Positions 8,314 to 20,500 of a stretch of DNA of 64,000 nucleotides are shown piece after piece (the first letter of the stretch is position 1; each line of letters begins with the position of its first letter). A program made the translations under genes and the position numbers. The stretch is taken from NCBI GenBank assembly GCA_002162815.1, contig MAAT01000008.1:62001-126000 (forward strand), given 5' to 3'. Under the pieces are notes generated by a model. It searched no databases and was not told the DNA's origin. It saw nothing but the letters and a program-made list of their open reading frames with translations. This DNA is from Gammaproteobacteria bacterium 53_120_T64 (GTDB lineage: Bacteria > Pseudomonadota > Gammaproteobacteria > Pseudomonadales > Porticoccaceae).

Positions 8314-9651
8314 CTAGTTACTGGGCAGAGCCGAGGCGACCACTAACCACTGATTAATTTGCTCCAATTCGTGCTCGCTGACCATGCCGCTAACCTTCAG
8401 TAGGCGCGTGCGGTTGAGTATGTAGCCATAGCGCGCGCGATTTAAATCTCTGCGCGTGCGAAACACATTGCGCTGGGCATCGAGGACATCGGCACTGGTC
8501 ACCGCACCGAGCTTAAAGCCTTTTAACATCGCCTCGTGGGCCCGCACCGAAGAGTTAAGGGCCTTGTTGGTCGCCTCAATGCGTCGCACATTGGCATTGG
8601 TCTGCAGCAGTGCATCGCGGGCTTCTTTCACCAGCGCCCGATACTCGGTTTCATAGCCATAACGGGCCATTTCAAGACGCTGTGAGGCCTCACTAATACG
8701 CCCCGAAGTGACGCCGCTGGTAAACAGGGGAACCACGACGTTGACACCGATATAGTCGGTGGTGGTTTTTGGCCGAGACGAGTTTTCATAGCCGATATCA
8801 CTCTTTTGGTGGCTCAGCTGTAAATCGACCACCGGCAGGCGACTGGCTTGCTTTTCCTTGAGGCCATAGGTTTCCGCTGCGACCGCTTTATGCAGACCCG
8901 CCAGCGCCGCATTTTGCGCGACCACTTTGGCGATCCACTGCTCGAGGGAGTCCTCCACGGCGACAAAGGCCACTTCCTCACTGAGCTGCATTAAGGCACC
9001 GAGCTCTGTGCCCGTCAGCTCCTGCAGTTGTTGTCGAGCGATGGCGACCTGGCTTTCGGCCGACACTTGGTCGGCAAACAGGGCGTCGTAACTGGCCCTG
9101 ACATCCAGTACCTCGGTAATGCGTGTCAGGCTTTTTTCAAACAGGCCTTCAACTTGGCGCAGTAAACTCTCTGTGGCGGCGATTTCATGGCCCACCAGAG
9201 CGAGGGCATCTCTCGCCTCCAGCACATCAAAATAGCCACTCACCACGTCGAGCATTAACTGCTGTGACTGTTCTACCTGCTCCGAGGCATACTGTGAGCT
9301 GAGCTGTTTTTGACTCTGCCAATGATAGTACTTCGGCATATCGAAGAGGCTTTGCGTGAGAACCAGGTTGTATTTTTCACCGGTAAAACTGTCGCGCAGA
9401 CCATTGCTAAGATTACTGGCCTCCAGATCCTGACGATTCTCCGAAAATGAGCCACTGCCGCGCAGCTGGGGCAACATACTGCCCACCGCCTGCTGCTGCC
9501 TCGCCCGGCCAATACCGAGCTTTGAGGCGGCCAGTTTTAAACGCGGGTCACCCGCCACCGCCGCATGGTAAACCGACAGCAAGTCATCGCCAAAGGCGGC
9601 GATCGGGCTCAGTAATAGCAGAGCCGTCAGTACAGCAGAGCGCAGTAGCAT
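8314..9651 (-). CDS. TolC-family outer membrane channel of a type I secretion system
   Basis: 445 residues with an N-terminal signal peptide (hydrophobic segment about 5-20, cleavage near AFGDD). The mature part has the duplicated TolC/OEP pattern: long helices with many Q, A, L and E, and motifs such as LTQSLFDMPKYYHW and VVVPLFTSGVTSGRISEA that mark the two structural repeats. It should form the trimeric outer membrane exit duct for the ABC transporter and adaptor encoded immediately upstream (6-bp gap). Gene order ABC, adaptor, TolC is that of protease, lipase and S-layer secretion operons (PrtDEF/RsaDEF type). The exported protein is not encoded in the window. Confidence 0.9.
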   Translation of the reverse strand: MLLRSAVLTALLLLSPIAAFGDDLLSVYHAAVAGDPRLKLAASKLGIGRARQQQAVGSMLPQLRGSGSFSENRQDLEASNLSNGLRDSFTGEKYNLVLTQSLFDMPKYYHWQSQKQLSSQYASEQVEQSQQLMLDVVSGYFDVLEARDALALVGHEIAATESLLRQVEGLFEKSLTRITEVLDVRASYDALFADQVSAESQVAIARQQLQELTGTELGALMQLSEEVAFVAVEDSLEQWIAKVVAQNAALAGLHKAVAAETYGLKEKQASRLPVVDLQLSHQKSDIGYENSSRPKTTTDYIGVNVVVPLFTSGVTSGRISEASQRLEMARYGYETEYRALVKEARDALLQTNANVRRIEATNKALNSSVRAHEAMLKGFKLGAVTSADVLDAQRNVFRTRRDLNRARYGYILNRTRLLKVSGMVSEHELEQINQWLVVASALPSN

Positions 9652-9657
9652 TGCCTC

Positions 9658-11016
9658 TTAATCCTCAATAAACGAGCGTGCAAACATATTACTAAACGGT
9701 TGGGCCAGGTATTTGAACAGGGTGCGATCGCCGGTCTTGATCAAGACTTCGGCGGGCATGCCGGGGATCAAGTGAATATCCTCCAGCTGATCCAGGCTTT
9801 TTTCGCTCTCGGGGGTCAAGGTAATACGCGCCAAGTAGTAGGGCATGCCGGTGGCTTCATCGATCAGCCGATCGGCCGACAGGGTGAGGATTTCGCCCTC
9901 AAATACCGGAGTGTCGGCGCGGGCAAAGGCGCTAAAACGCACCTCGGCCCTGAGGCCCGGTTTAACCCGGTCGATGTCGAGAGGCTGTACTTGGGCCTCA
10001 ACCATTAGGCTTTCTTTGTGGGGCACGATGTCCAGTATGGCACTGCCGGGGGTAATCACGCCGCCCTCGGTATGCACCGAGAGCCCCACCACCATGCCGT
10101 CGACCGGGGCCAGCACTTGCGCGCGGCGTACACGGTCGCTGAGCACCTGTGTTTTTTCGCGCAGCTCAAAAATCGCATTCTGTACATCGCCCAAACCACT
10201 GGCGACTTCCTGCTGAAACTCCTTGTCGACCTGCAGGGCCTGTAACTGGGTTTCACCCACCTTGATATTAATCGCGGCAATGCGGGCAGTGAGATCGGCA
10301 ATATCACCCTTGCTCTGAGCATAACTGCGCTCAAATTCCCGCAGGCGGCGTTTATCGGCAAAGCCGTCTTGCAATAATTCTTTCAGGTCATCAATCTCTG
10401 CCTGATAGGAGCTCATCAGTGTCTGCTTACTGGCTTTCAGCTCTGTCAGGCCCTCAGCTTGGGAGTGTAGCTGGCCAACCCGTTGTTCGAGCACCGCGCG
10501 CTCGCCATCGTGGGCGTTTTTACGGGCCAAAAAGATCTGGTTCTGCCCTCCTACCGCCTCTTGAATGCGCACGTCTTGCGTACCCCGCCAGGTTTTGTCG
10601 TACACCACCGCCACAGTGCCATCGCGCTCGGAGATTAAACGCGCCTCGAGCGCGCGAGCGGCAATATGCTGGCCGTTGACAATGCCCATTTCGGCACCGC
10701 TTTGAGTGTCATCCAGCTCTAGTAGCACCTCACCACGGCTGACCGTATCCCCCTCTCTCACCAAGAGGCGTTTGACGATACCGCCCTCTAAATGCTGCAC
10801 GGTCTTGCGGTGGGACTGCACCACCACCACACCGGGCGCCAGAGCTGCACCACCCAGGGGCGCAAGCACGGCCCAAAGGCCAAACACCACAAAGGTGATC
10901 AGTAAAATCACCAGGCCAATATTGCGGACACGGGTATCATCGATATCGAGAGCGGGTGTCTCGGGGGTCGTTAAAGCCATTACCGGGTTCTCAATCACAG
11001 GGCTATTGGATGTCAT
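9658..11016 (-). CDS. HlyD/PrtE-family type I secretion membrane-fusion protein
   Basis: 452 residues from the ATG at 11016, one base after the ABC gene stop; the frame stays open upstream but that part lies inside the ABC gene. A single membrane segment (about 33-55, IGLVILLITFVVFGLW) is followed by the first half of a lipoyl-type domain (VVVQSHRKTVQHLEGG, VREGDTVSRGEVLLELDDTQ), a long coiled-coil region, and the second half (VLAPVDGMVVGLSVHTEGG). The C-terminus has IPGMPAEVLIKTGDRT, a hallmark of the PrtE/HlyD group. It spans the periplasm and links the ABC transporter to the TolC-like channel. Gene spacing suggests translational coupling. Confidence 0.93.
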   Translation of the reverse strand: MTSNSPVIENPVMALTTPETPALDIDDTRVRNIGLVILLITFVVFGLWAVLAPLGGAALAPGVVVVQSHRKTVQHLEGGIVKRLLVREGDTVSRGEVLLELDDTQSGAEMGIVNGQHIAARALEARLISERDGTVAVVYDKTWRGTQDVRIQEAVGGQNQIFLARKNAHDGERAVLEQRVGQLHSQAEGLTELKASKQTLMSSYQAEIDDLKELLQDGFADKRRLREFERSYAQSKGDIADLTARIAAINIKVGETQLQALQVDKEFQQEVASGLGDVQNAIFELREKTQVLSDRVRRAQVLAPVDGMVVGLSVHTEGGVITPGSAILDIVPHKESLMVEAQVQPLDIDRVKPGLRAEVRFSAFARADTPVFEGEILTLSADRLIDEATGMPYYLARITLTPESEKSLDQLEDIHLIPGMPAEVLIKTGDRTLFKYLAQPFSNMFARSFIED

Positions 11017-11017
11017 A

Positions 11018-12769
11018 TTAATCAACCACCGCTGAAACAACGGGCGCTGCAGGGCGTACCTGCTGTGGCGCTGGGGCCGGTTGCTGGGCTTGTGCGAGTT
11101 GCGCCAACACCTTGTCACGGGTATCAAATGCGACCAGCTGGCCCTCTTTTAAGACCATTAAATAATCCATGGCACCGAGGATATTGGTGCGATGGGTGAC
11201 AACAATCACGGTCACCTGCTTTTCCTTAAGCCCGACAATGGCTTTCGCCAAGGCGGCCTCGCCAACATCATCGAGATTGGAATTGGGCTCGTCGAGCACC
11301 ACCAGCACGGGTTCGCCGTACAGGGCTCGAGCCAGACCAATGCGCTGGCGCTGACCACCGGACAAGGTGCCACCAGCGGCACCAATCACCGTGTCGTAGC
11401 CCTCGGGCAGACGTAAAATCATCTCGTGGACATCGGCCGCCTGACTGGCCGCCACTACTTTAGCGGCATCGATCTCACCAAAGCGGGCAATATTTTCGCT
11501 AATCGAACCCTCAAACAACTCGACATCCTGGGGTAAGTAACCGATGTAGGGACCGAGTTCTTCCCTATCCCAGGTAAAGACGTCGGCGCCATCGAGACGA
11601 ATCTTGCCACTCGCCGCCGGCCAGATACCCAGTAGAGCCCGCGCCAGGGTCGACTTACCGGCACCACTGGGGCCAATAACGCCCACCGTGGAGCCACTGC
11701 CAATGGTGAAATTAATGTTTTTCAACACGGCGGCCTTAGCGCCCGGCGGTGCCACAACTGCAGCCTCGGCACGGATAACCCCTGTCGGGGCCGGCAGGGA
11801 CATTCGGTCTTTGTCGGCGGGAATTTTACTCAGCAAATCATTGAGACGGGCATATTGACCCCGGGCGGCAATAAAACCCTTCCAGCCGGCGATCATTTGG
11901 TCGATGGGGGCCAATGCACGACCCAGCAAAATAGAACCGGCAATCATCGAGCCCGGTGAAATCTCACGCTCAATCGCCAAGTAGGCACCGAGACCCAAGA
12001 TCAACGACTGGGAGGCGATGCGCAGCACCTTGGAAATAGCCGCCAAGAGTGCGGCATTGGAACTGGCGCGCGACTGCAGTTGCAGAACCTTGTGATTCTC
12101 CGTCTGCCAACGTGTGCGCATGCTGGCGAGCATGCCCATCGACTCAATCACCTCGGCATTGACCAGGTTTTTATTGAGCCGCGCGCGATTGTTCATCGCC
12201 ACGCCATTGGCCTCGGCGAGGGCACCACTGGTGACCTTTTCGTTGACGATCGCCACCAGCGTTAAAATGCAGGCGGTAATGATCGCCATCAGCCCGACCC
12301 AGGGGTGGAACAGAAACATTACCGCAATATAGATCGGTATCCAGGGCGCATCAAAGAAGGCAAACAGACCGTTGCCCGTCATAAACTGGCGCAGCGACGT
12401 CAAATCATCCAGCGCCTGAGAGCTGGCCTTTTGACCACCACTGTAGAGCGACTGTTTAAAGGCGATGCCGAAGAGGCGCTCATTGAGCAGGCACTCGATG
12501 CGCGTGCTGACCTTGACCAATATTTGCGAGCGCACCCACTCCAAACCACCCATAGTGGCAAATAAGAACATGGTGATCAGGGTTAACATTAACAGCGTCG
12601 ACATGCTACCACTGGGAATCACCCGGTCGTAGAGCTGCAGCATGTAAACCACCGGCACCAACATCAGTAAGTTGATGAACAAACTGAAAATGGCCGCCGA
12701 AATAAAGGAGTGGCGGCATTGAAAGAGGGCATCTTCGAGATCTGACTTAAGCTTGTTTTTTAATTTCAT
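11018..12769 (-). CDS. Type I secretion ABC transporter/permease (PrtD family)
   Basis: 583 residues from the ATG at 12769; an upstream extension to 12805 lacks support. The N-terminal half has about six membrane helices (first near 20-40). There is no C39 peptidase or peptidase-like domain, which places it with PrtD/RsaD-type exporters. The ATPase domain shows Walker A GPSGAGKST, Q-loop LPQDVELFEGS, signature LSGGQRQR, Walker B VLVVLDEPNSNLDD and the switch histidine in VTHR. The C-terminus is a Pro/Ala/Gln-rich tail. It energises export of an unknown protein straight across both membranes. It is the first gene of the leftward unit and is divergent from uvrA. Confidence 0.95.
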   Translation of the reverse strand: MKLKNKLKSDLEDALFQCRHSFISAAIFSLFINLLMLVPVVYMLQLYDRVIPSGSMSTLLMLTLITMFLFATMGGLEWVRSQILVKVSTRIECLLNERLFGIAFKQSLYSGGQKASSQALDDLTSLRQFMTGNGLFAFFDAPWIPIYIAVMFLFHPWVGLMAIITACILTLVAIVNEKVTSGALAEANGVAMNNRARLNKNLVNAEVIESMGMLASMRTRWQTENHKVLQLQSRASSNAALLAAISKVLRIASQSLILGLGAYLAIEREISPGSMIAGSILLGRALAPIDQMIAGWKGFIAARGQYARLNDLLSKIPADKDRMSLPAPTGVIRAEAAVVAPPGAKAAVLKNINFTIGSGSTVGVIGPSGAGKSTLARALLGIWPAASGKIRLDGADVFTWDREELGPYIGYLPQDVELFEGSISENIARFGEIDAAKVVAASQAADVHEMILRLPEGYDTVIGAAGGTLSGGQRQRIGLARALYGEPVLVVLDEPNSNLDDVGEAALAKAIVGLKEKQVTVIVVTHRTNILGAMDYLMVLKEGQLVAFDTRDKVLAQLAQAQQPAPAPQQVRPAAPVVSAVVD

Positions 12770-12921
12770 AGATTCAAAATATCGTGGGCCACAGCCACTG
12801 CCCATCGGGCTTAGAATTTAGCCGCGCAGGATAGCATACCCGCTAGCACAATATAGGCCCGCCCGCCCTGCAAAAAACACACGGCGCAATGCAGTGCTAC
12901 CCGATAACGTACAGATAGCTC

Positions 12922-12927
12922 TATAAT
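12922..12927 (+). promoter_or_regulatory. Candidate -10 box for uvrA
   Basis: A perfect TATAAT lies 31 bp before the uvrA ATG. No good TTGACA-like hexamer is at the right distance. No LexA-type CTGT-N8-ACAG site was seen in the 190 bp between the divergent ABC and uvrA genes. Confidence 0.35.
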
Positions 12928-12958
12928 CCTCGGTTTGCCCGGTAACCAGCCTCTGCCC

Positions 12959-15826
<2,868 letters not shown>

Positions 15827-15844
15827 AACAGCTAAAGTCAGTTT

Positions 15845-17107
15845 ATGGATATTTACTTGGTTGGCGGTGCAGTACGGGACAAACTCCTCGGTCTTGAGGT
15901 TAAAGATCACGATTGGGTAGTGGTTGGCGCCCAGCCCCAGGCGCTGGAACAACTGGGCTTTCGCACGGTGGGTAGCGACTTCCCCGTATTCCTGCATCCC
16001 GACACGGGGGAGGAATATGCCCTCGCCCGCACCGAGCGCAAGAACGGCCACGGCTATGGCGGCTTTGTGTTTCATACCGACGCCAGTGTTACGCTTGAGC
16101 AAGACCTCTCCCGCCGCGACCTCACCATTAACGCTATTGCCGAAGACCGCAACGGCCAGTTGGTCGACCCCTACGGCGGCCAACGAGACATTGTCGAGCG
16201 CAAACTACGCCATGTTTCTGCCGCCTTTGTTGAAGACCCTTTAAGGGTGCTGCGCGTCGCTCGCTTTGCGGCCCGCTTCAATCACCTCGGCTTCACCATT
16301 GCCGAAGAAACATTGGCGCTGATGAAAGCCATTAGCGACAGCGGCGAGCTGCAACACCTAACTCCCGAAAGGGTTTGGGGTGAAACACTGAAAGCCCTGT
16401 CGGAGGGCTCACCGCGCACTTATCTTGAAGTGCTACGCGAATGCGGTGCACTCGCCGTATTCTTCCCCGAGCTGGAAAAGCTCTTCGGTGTACCCCAACG
16501 GGCTGACTTTCACCCCGAGGTCGACACCGGCATCCATCTGCTGATGGCGATGGGTCAAGCCACCAAACTGAGCGACGACCCCCGCGTACGCTTTGCAGTA
16601 ATGATGCACGACCTCGGCAAAGGTATTACTCCCGAACATATACTGCCCCGCCACATGGGCCACGAAGAGGCCGGCGTGCCCTTGGTGGAAGCCTTTTGCG
16701 AGCGCTTGCGGGTGCCCAATCGCTTTCGCAAACTGGCAATTGTCGTCACCCGCTATCACCTACTGTGCCATAAAATCGAGACTTTACGACCCGCTACCGT
16801 GTTGAAAGTACTTAAGGGCCTGGACGTATTCCGCCAGCCCGAAGCCCTGCAATGTTTTCTGCTCGCCTGTATCGCCGATGCCCGGGGTCGCACCGGTTTT
16901 GAAACCGTGGACTACCCCTCCGCTCAATGGCTGCAAAACTTGGCCGACAAGGTAAATACCATTACCAGTAAGGAGTTTATCGACGCCGGCCTTAAAGGCG
17001 CCGCTATTGGCGAGGCGCTGGATAGAAAACGCCTCGAATGCATCACCGACTATAAACGCGAGCACAAGCGCAACAATAAAAACAATCAGGAAAGCGAGAA
17101 TGCCTGA
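15845..17107 (+). CDS. cca: Multifunctional CCA tRNA nucleotidyltransferase
   Basis: 420 residues. It adds or repairs the 3' CCA end of tRNAs without a template. The N-terminus has YLVGGAVRDKLLG and the metal-binding DHDW, then RRDLTINAIAED and the neck region DPLRVLRVARFAARF. The C-terminal part has an HD phosphohydrolase motif (VMMHDLGKG, near residue 255), typical of the bifunctional gammaproteobacterial form with phosphatase/phosphodiesterase activity. It starts 18 bp after uvrA and overlaps the next gene by 8 bp, suggesting co-transcription. Confidence 0.97.
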   Translation: MDIYLVGGAVRDKLLGLEVKDHDWVVVGAQPQALEQLGFRTVGSDFPVFLHPDTGEEYALARTERKNGHGYGGFVFHTDASVTLEQDLSRRDLTINAIAEDRNGQLVDPYGGQRDIVERKLRHVSAAFVEDPLRVLRVARFAARFNHLGFTIAEETLALMKAISDSGELQHLTPERVWGETLKALSEGSPRTYLEVLRECGALAVFFPELEKLFGVPQRADFHPEVDTGIHLLMAMGQATKLSDDPRVRFAVMMHDLGKGITPEHILPRHMGHEEAGVPLVEAFCERLRVPNRFRKLAIVVTRYHLLCHKIETLRPATVLKVLKGLDVFRQPEALQCFLLACIADARGRTGFETVDYPSAQWLQNLADKVNTITSKEFIDAGLKGAAIGEALDRKRLECITDYKREHKRNNKNNQESENA

Positions 17108-17843
17108 ACAGGCCCCCGTGGTATTAATTACCGGCGCTGCCCGGCGCATTGGTGCAGCCATTGCCACAAGGCTGCACCAATGTGGCTACCGAGTCATTAT
17201 TCACTATCAAAATTCGGCAGCCGATGCTAAAGAACTCTGCGCAACGTTGAACGCTAGTCGTGCCGATTCCGCCCACAGCCTGCAAGCCAACTTGCTCGAT
17301 ATCGACAGCGTTGGGCAACTAGCCGAAGCCAGCATCGCCCACTGGGGACAGCTCGATGCGCTGGTTAATAATGCCTCCAGTTTTTATCCGACCCCCCTGC
17401 CCAAGGCGACAAACAGGCAGTGGAATGAACTGCTTGGCAGTAATTTAAAAGGCCCGTTTTTTCTCTGCCAGGCACTGGCCGAGGAGCTTAAAAAGCGTTG
17501 CGGCAGCATCGTCAATATTGCCGACATTCACGCCCATCAGCCCTTAAAGAACCACAGTATTTATTGCATCGCCAAGGCGGGTAATAAGATGCTGACAAAA
17601 ACCCTTGCCAATGATCTCGCCCCAAACGTTAGAGTTAACGGCATAGCCCCCGGCGTTATTCTTTGGCCGGAAGACAACAACAGCAATAACGCCAGCGAAC
17701 AACAAAGATTAATAACAACCGTGCCATTGCAACGCATGGGCAGCAGCGAAGATATTGCCAAATTAGCTGAATTTTTTATTACCAGCGCCAGCTATATAAC
17801 GGGGCAAACTGTTGCTGTTGATGGCGGAAAACACCTCAACTAA
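17100..17843 (+). CDS. Pteridine reductase-like SDR (FolM/PTR1 type)
   Basis: 247 residues from the ATG at 17100, which overlaps the cca stop by 8 bp; the frame is open further upstream inside cca but the Rossmann start VLITGAARRIGAAIA lies just after this ATG. It is a short-chain dehydrogenase with LVNNASSFYPTPL, catalytic YCIAK and the C-terminal ITGQTVAVDGGKHLN. The usual catalytic serine region reads NIADIHAHQPL, with D in place of S, as in FolM and trypanosomatid pteridine reductases. The likely reaction is NADPH-dependent reduction of dihydromonapterin or dihydrofolate. The folB and folK genes lie about 0.6-1.5 kb downstream on the other strand, which fits a pterin role. Confidence 0.85.
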   Translation: MPEQAPVVLITGAARRIGAAIATRLHQCGYRVIIHYQNSAADAKELCATLNASRADSAHSLQANLLDIDSVGQLAEASIAHWGQLDALVNNASSFYPTPLPKATNRQWNELLGSNLKGPFFLCQALAEELKKRCGSIVNIADIHAHQPLKNHSIYCIAKAGNKMLTKTLANDLAPNVRVNGIAPGVILWPEDNNSNNASEQQRLITTVPLQRMGSSEDIAKLAEFFITSASYITGQTVAVDGGKHLN

Positions 17844-17959
17844 TACTTTTAATTTATATCAACAAAAGCCCCCGCCTTTAATAACACCCTTGAAAACCAG
17901 GCTATCAATCCCGTTGTTAATTGCGTAGCACATTGAATGAATAGATTGGAGAACTCGCC

Positions 17960-18348
17960 ACGACACTCGTGCCCCGAGGTGATTTTTTCGCGATTGACCG
18001 CGCCTTCGATAACTTCTGGTCGCCCGCCAAGCAGCCAGAAACACCGGAGAGCGGATTTTTTACACCCCGTGTCGATATAAAATAACTGGATAATTGTTAT
18101 GCACTTCAGAGTTGAATGCGCCAGACGATATTCACCTCGCTCTGGAAGATGGTGTGCTATCGATTAGCGCTAAAACCTGCAGCGAAGACAAGACAGAAGA
18201 AAACGGCCGAGTCATTCGCCAAGAAGATATCAGTGCCAACTTTTCTGACGGCGCACTTAAACTCAAAGCACCGGATGACGTACCGCAAAACGCAGGATTA
18301 GCATCGACGGTTAAAACAGCCGCTAATGCCGAAGCCCCCGGTAAATAA
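17960..18348 (+). pseudogene. Decayed Hsp20/IbpA-type small heat-shock protein gene
   Basis: Pieces of an Hsp20 protein are visible in order but no intact gene remains. From 17960 one frame reads T-T-LVPRGDFFAIDRAFDNFW up to FFTPRVDIK and then TAA at 18083. The first codon is ACG, placed 7 nt after GGAGAA, so an ATG-to-ACG change is likely. A shifted frame then gives APDDIHLALEDGVLSIS, GRVIRQ, EDISANFSDGALKLKAP up to a stop at 18346-18348. Between GRVIRQ and EDIS the roughly 20-residue core of the alpha-crystallin domain is missing. The motif order RVDIK, D-I-x-L-x-LEDGVL, then F-x-DG-x-L is that of class A small heat-shock proteins. Start-codon loss, a frameshift and an internal deletion together indicate a pseudogene. 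Confidence 0.75.
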
Positions 18349-18419
18349 ACCACCAAGCAGCAATGGACTTATCAACTAATCTTGGCGGTTTATTTATTCG
18401 ATTTATGGGCAACCAACTA

Positions 18420-18950
18420 CTATTGTTTACTAGAGATACTGCGCCCCTGCCAGCTAAAATCAATACGCCAAAGTTTTTGCTCGCTACCGGTAAAGTTAGT
18501 AGCAATATCAGCATAAGCTTTGCCGCTCACCGGGTGCTTTTCATTTGGCGCAATATCGACCAGGGGTAAAAGCACAAAGGCATTTTCAGTGACCTCATCC
18601 CTGGGCAGGGCAACACCATCGACCATACCGCTTAATTCACCGCAGGTCAGAATATCAATATCCAGTGTGCGCGGGCCGAATTTTGGCCCTGCACGGCTGC
18701 GCTTATTGGCCGTTTCAATATCGCGCATGATCACGGCAAGATCGCCGACACTCAATGCGCTATCGATACCCACCACCAAATTATAAAAGCTATCGCCTTC
18801 AAAACCCACAGACTCACTTTCATAAACCGGGGAAATAATTAACTCGCCAAAGTGCTCAGTAAGGGCATCGAGGCAGGCGAGGATGTTTTTATCGCGATCA
18901 ATATTACTACCAAGACTGAGATAAATCCGGCGCGAAACAGAAGCTGTCAT
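18420..18950 (-). CDS. folK: 2-amino-4-hydroxy-6-hydroxymethyldihydropteridine diphosphokinase
   Basis: 176 residues. HPPK transfers pyrophosphate from ATP to 6-hydroxymethyl-7,8-dihydropterin in folate synthesis. Seen: YLSLGSNIDRDKNI at the N-terminus, ESESVGFEGDSFYNLVVG, and the diagnostic GPRTLDIDIL (about 91-100) that binds Mg-ATP, followed by LPRDEVTENAFVLLPL. Its ATG overlaps the folB stop by 4 bp, so it is translationally coupled to folB and is the last gene of the tsaD-folB-folK series. Confidence 0.95.
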   Translation of the reverse strand: MTASVSRRIYLSLGSNIDRDKNILACLDALTEHFGELIISPVYESESVGFEGDSFYNLVVGIDSALSVGDLAVIMRDIETANKRSRAGPKFGPRTLDIDILTCGELSGMVDGVALPRDEVTENAFVLLPLVDIAPNEKHPVSGKAYADIATNFTGSEQKLWRIDFSWQGRSISSKQ

Positions 18951-19306
18951 ATTGATTTTTCACCTCGCTCAATAATAATGCCGACATCTTTCGAGCCGCG
19001 CAGTGCGCCCGGTTTACTGAGGCGTAGCTTTAGCCACGGCACATCAAATTCGCCGAGTACAATGGTCGCGATCTCCTCTGCCAATCGCTCAACCAATAAA
19101 CACTGGGACTCCTCAACAAAAGCGATCAAACGCTTAGCGACCGCTTTGTAATTGAGGGTGTGTAATATGTCGTCGCTGGCGGCAGCCTGGCGAATATCTG
19201 CTCCCATTTCCAGATCGAGGGAAATCGTTTGGCGCACCTCGCGCTCCCAATCGTAAATACCGATAATCGTTTCAATCTGTAAATCGCGGATATAGACAAT
19301 ATCCAT
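18947..19306 (-). CDS. folB: Dihydroneopterin aldolase
   Basis: 119 residues, the usual length. It cleaves 7,8-dihydroneopterin to 6-hydroxymethyl-7,8-dihydropterin and glycolaldehyde in folate biosynthesis; family members also epimerise at C2'. Seen: IYIRDLQIETIIGIYDWERE-type start (VYIRDLQ, IGIYDWERE), NYKAVAKRLIAFVEESQ, LVERLAEEIA and WLKLRLSKPGAL with the substrate-contacting K-P-x-A-L. It begins 3 bp after the tsaD stop and overlaps folK by 4 bp. Confidence 0.95.
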   Translation of the reverse strand: MDIVYIRDLQIETIIGIYDWEREVRQTISLDLEMGADIRQAAASDDILHTLNYKAVAKRLIAFVEESQCLLVERLAEEIATIVLGEFDVPWLKLRLSKPGALRGSKDVGIIIERGEKSI

Positions 19307-19309
19307 GTT

Positions 19310-20377
19310 TTATTCCTCTACGGCTGTAGCAACAGCCGGCTTGTTGTTCCGCAAGGGTGGCAAAGTATCGAGGGGCCAGCGCGGCACCGCACGAATCGTC
19401 AGGTCGTCGTGCTGCCCGGCCATCAATCGCTGGCAACCGGCATAGGCGATCATCGCGCCGTTATCGGTACAAAAGGCATTGCGCGCATAGAAGACTTTGG
19501 CATCAAATTTGGCCAGGGCTTTTTCGAGACGTTCACGCAGACAAACATTGGCCGACACGCCACCGGCAATCACCAGGGTTTTCAAGCCACTTTCCTTGAT
19601 GGCCCGGCGGCATTTAATCACCAACGTATCGACCACGGCATCTTGAAAAGCCCAGGCAATATCGGCCCGGGTTTGCTCATCGGGCAGCACATCATCGCCG
19701 CGCTCTTTAGCAACAGTATTCAGCGTAAACGTCTTTAAGCCTGAAAAACTAAAATCGAGGCCGGGGCGATCACACATCGGTCGGGGAAAGCGAAAACGCC
19801 CGGCCTCGCCCTTCTCCGCCAGTTTAGCGATACGAGGGCCACCGGGGTAATCCATATCGAGCATTTTTGCGGCTTTATCAAAGGCCTCACCAGCGGCATC
19901 ATCGAGGGACTCACCAAGAATTTCGTACTCACCAATATTTTGCACATGCACCAACTGGGTGTGCCCACCGGACACCAGCAGGGCTATAAAGGGGTAGGCA
20001 GGGGGATCTTCTTCGAGCATCGGGGCCAGTAAATGGCCTTCCATATGGTGTACGCCAAGGGTCGGCACATCCCAGGCGTAACCCAGCGCGCGACCCACCG
20101 AGCCGCCCACCATCAAAGCACCGATCAGGCCGGGGCCAGCGGTATAGGCGATGCCGTCGATGTCACTGGGCTGCAATGCCGTATCCGCCAGAATCTGGCG
20201 AATCATCGGCAAGAGTTTGCGCACGTGATCCCGCGAAGCCAGCTCGGGCACCACGCCACCGTAATCCGCATGCACCTCGACCTGGCTATATAAGGCATCG
20301 GCCAATAACCCGGCGTCACTGTCATAGATCGCCACGCCGGTTTCATCACAGGATGTTTCTATACCCAGTACTCGCAT
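19310..20377 (-). CDS. tsaD: tRNA N6-threonylcarbamoyladenosine transferase subunit
   Basis: 355 residues from the ATG at 20377 ([19 protein letters not shown]). The frame continues 60 codons upstream, but that part has no family similarity and runs toward the rpsU promoter region. TsaD, with TsaB and TsaE, adds threonylcarbamoyl to A37 of ANN-decoding tRNAs. The metal-binding H-x-x-x-H is visible in HHMEGHLLA, together with [10 protein letters not shown] and FSGLKT. It heads a tsaD-folB-folK series and is divergent from rpsU, a common gammaproteobacterial arrangement. Confidence 0.97.
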   Translation of the reverse strand: MRVLGIETSCDETGVAIYDSDAGLLADALYSQVEVHADYGGVVPELASRDHVRKLLPMIRQILADTALQPSDIDGIAYTAGPGLIGALMVGGSVGRALGYAWDVPTLGVHHMEGHLLAPMLEEDPPAYPFIALLVSGGHTQLVHVQNIGEYEILGESLDDAAGEAFDKAAKMLDMDYPGGPRIAKLAEKGEAGRFRFPRPMCDRPGLDFSFSGLKTFTLNTVAKERGDDVLPDEQTRADIAWAFQDAVVDTLVIKCRRAIKESGLKTLVIAGGVSANVCLRERLEKALAKFDAKVFYARNAFCTDNGAMIAYAGCQRLMAGQHDDLTIRAVPRWPLDTLPPLRNNKPAVATAVEE

Positions 20378-20500
20378 CTCGCTCCTCAAAAGCCGCCGAA
20401 AACCGACCACTTGAAATTGTCCGCACGCATAGTAAAGTGCAACGCTCGCGAAAACCACCCGACGCAGGAGGGTAGCCCCGCACACAAAGCCAAAAAACTT

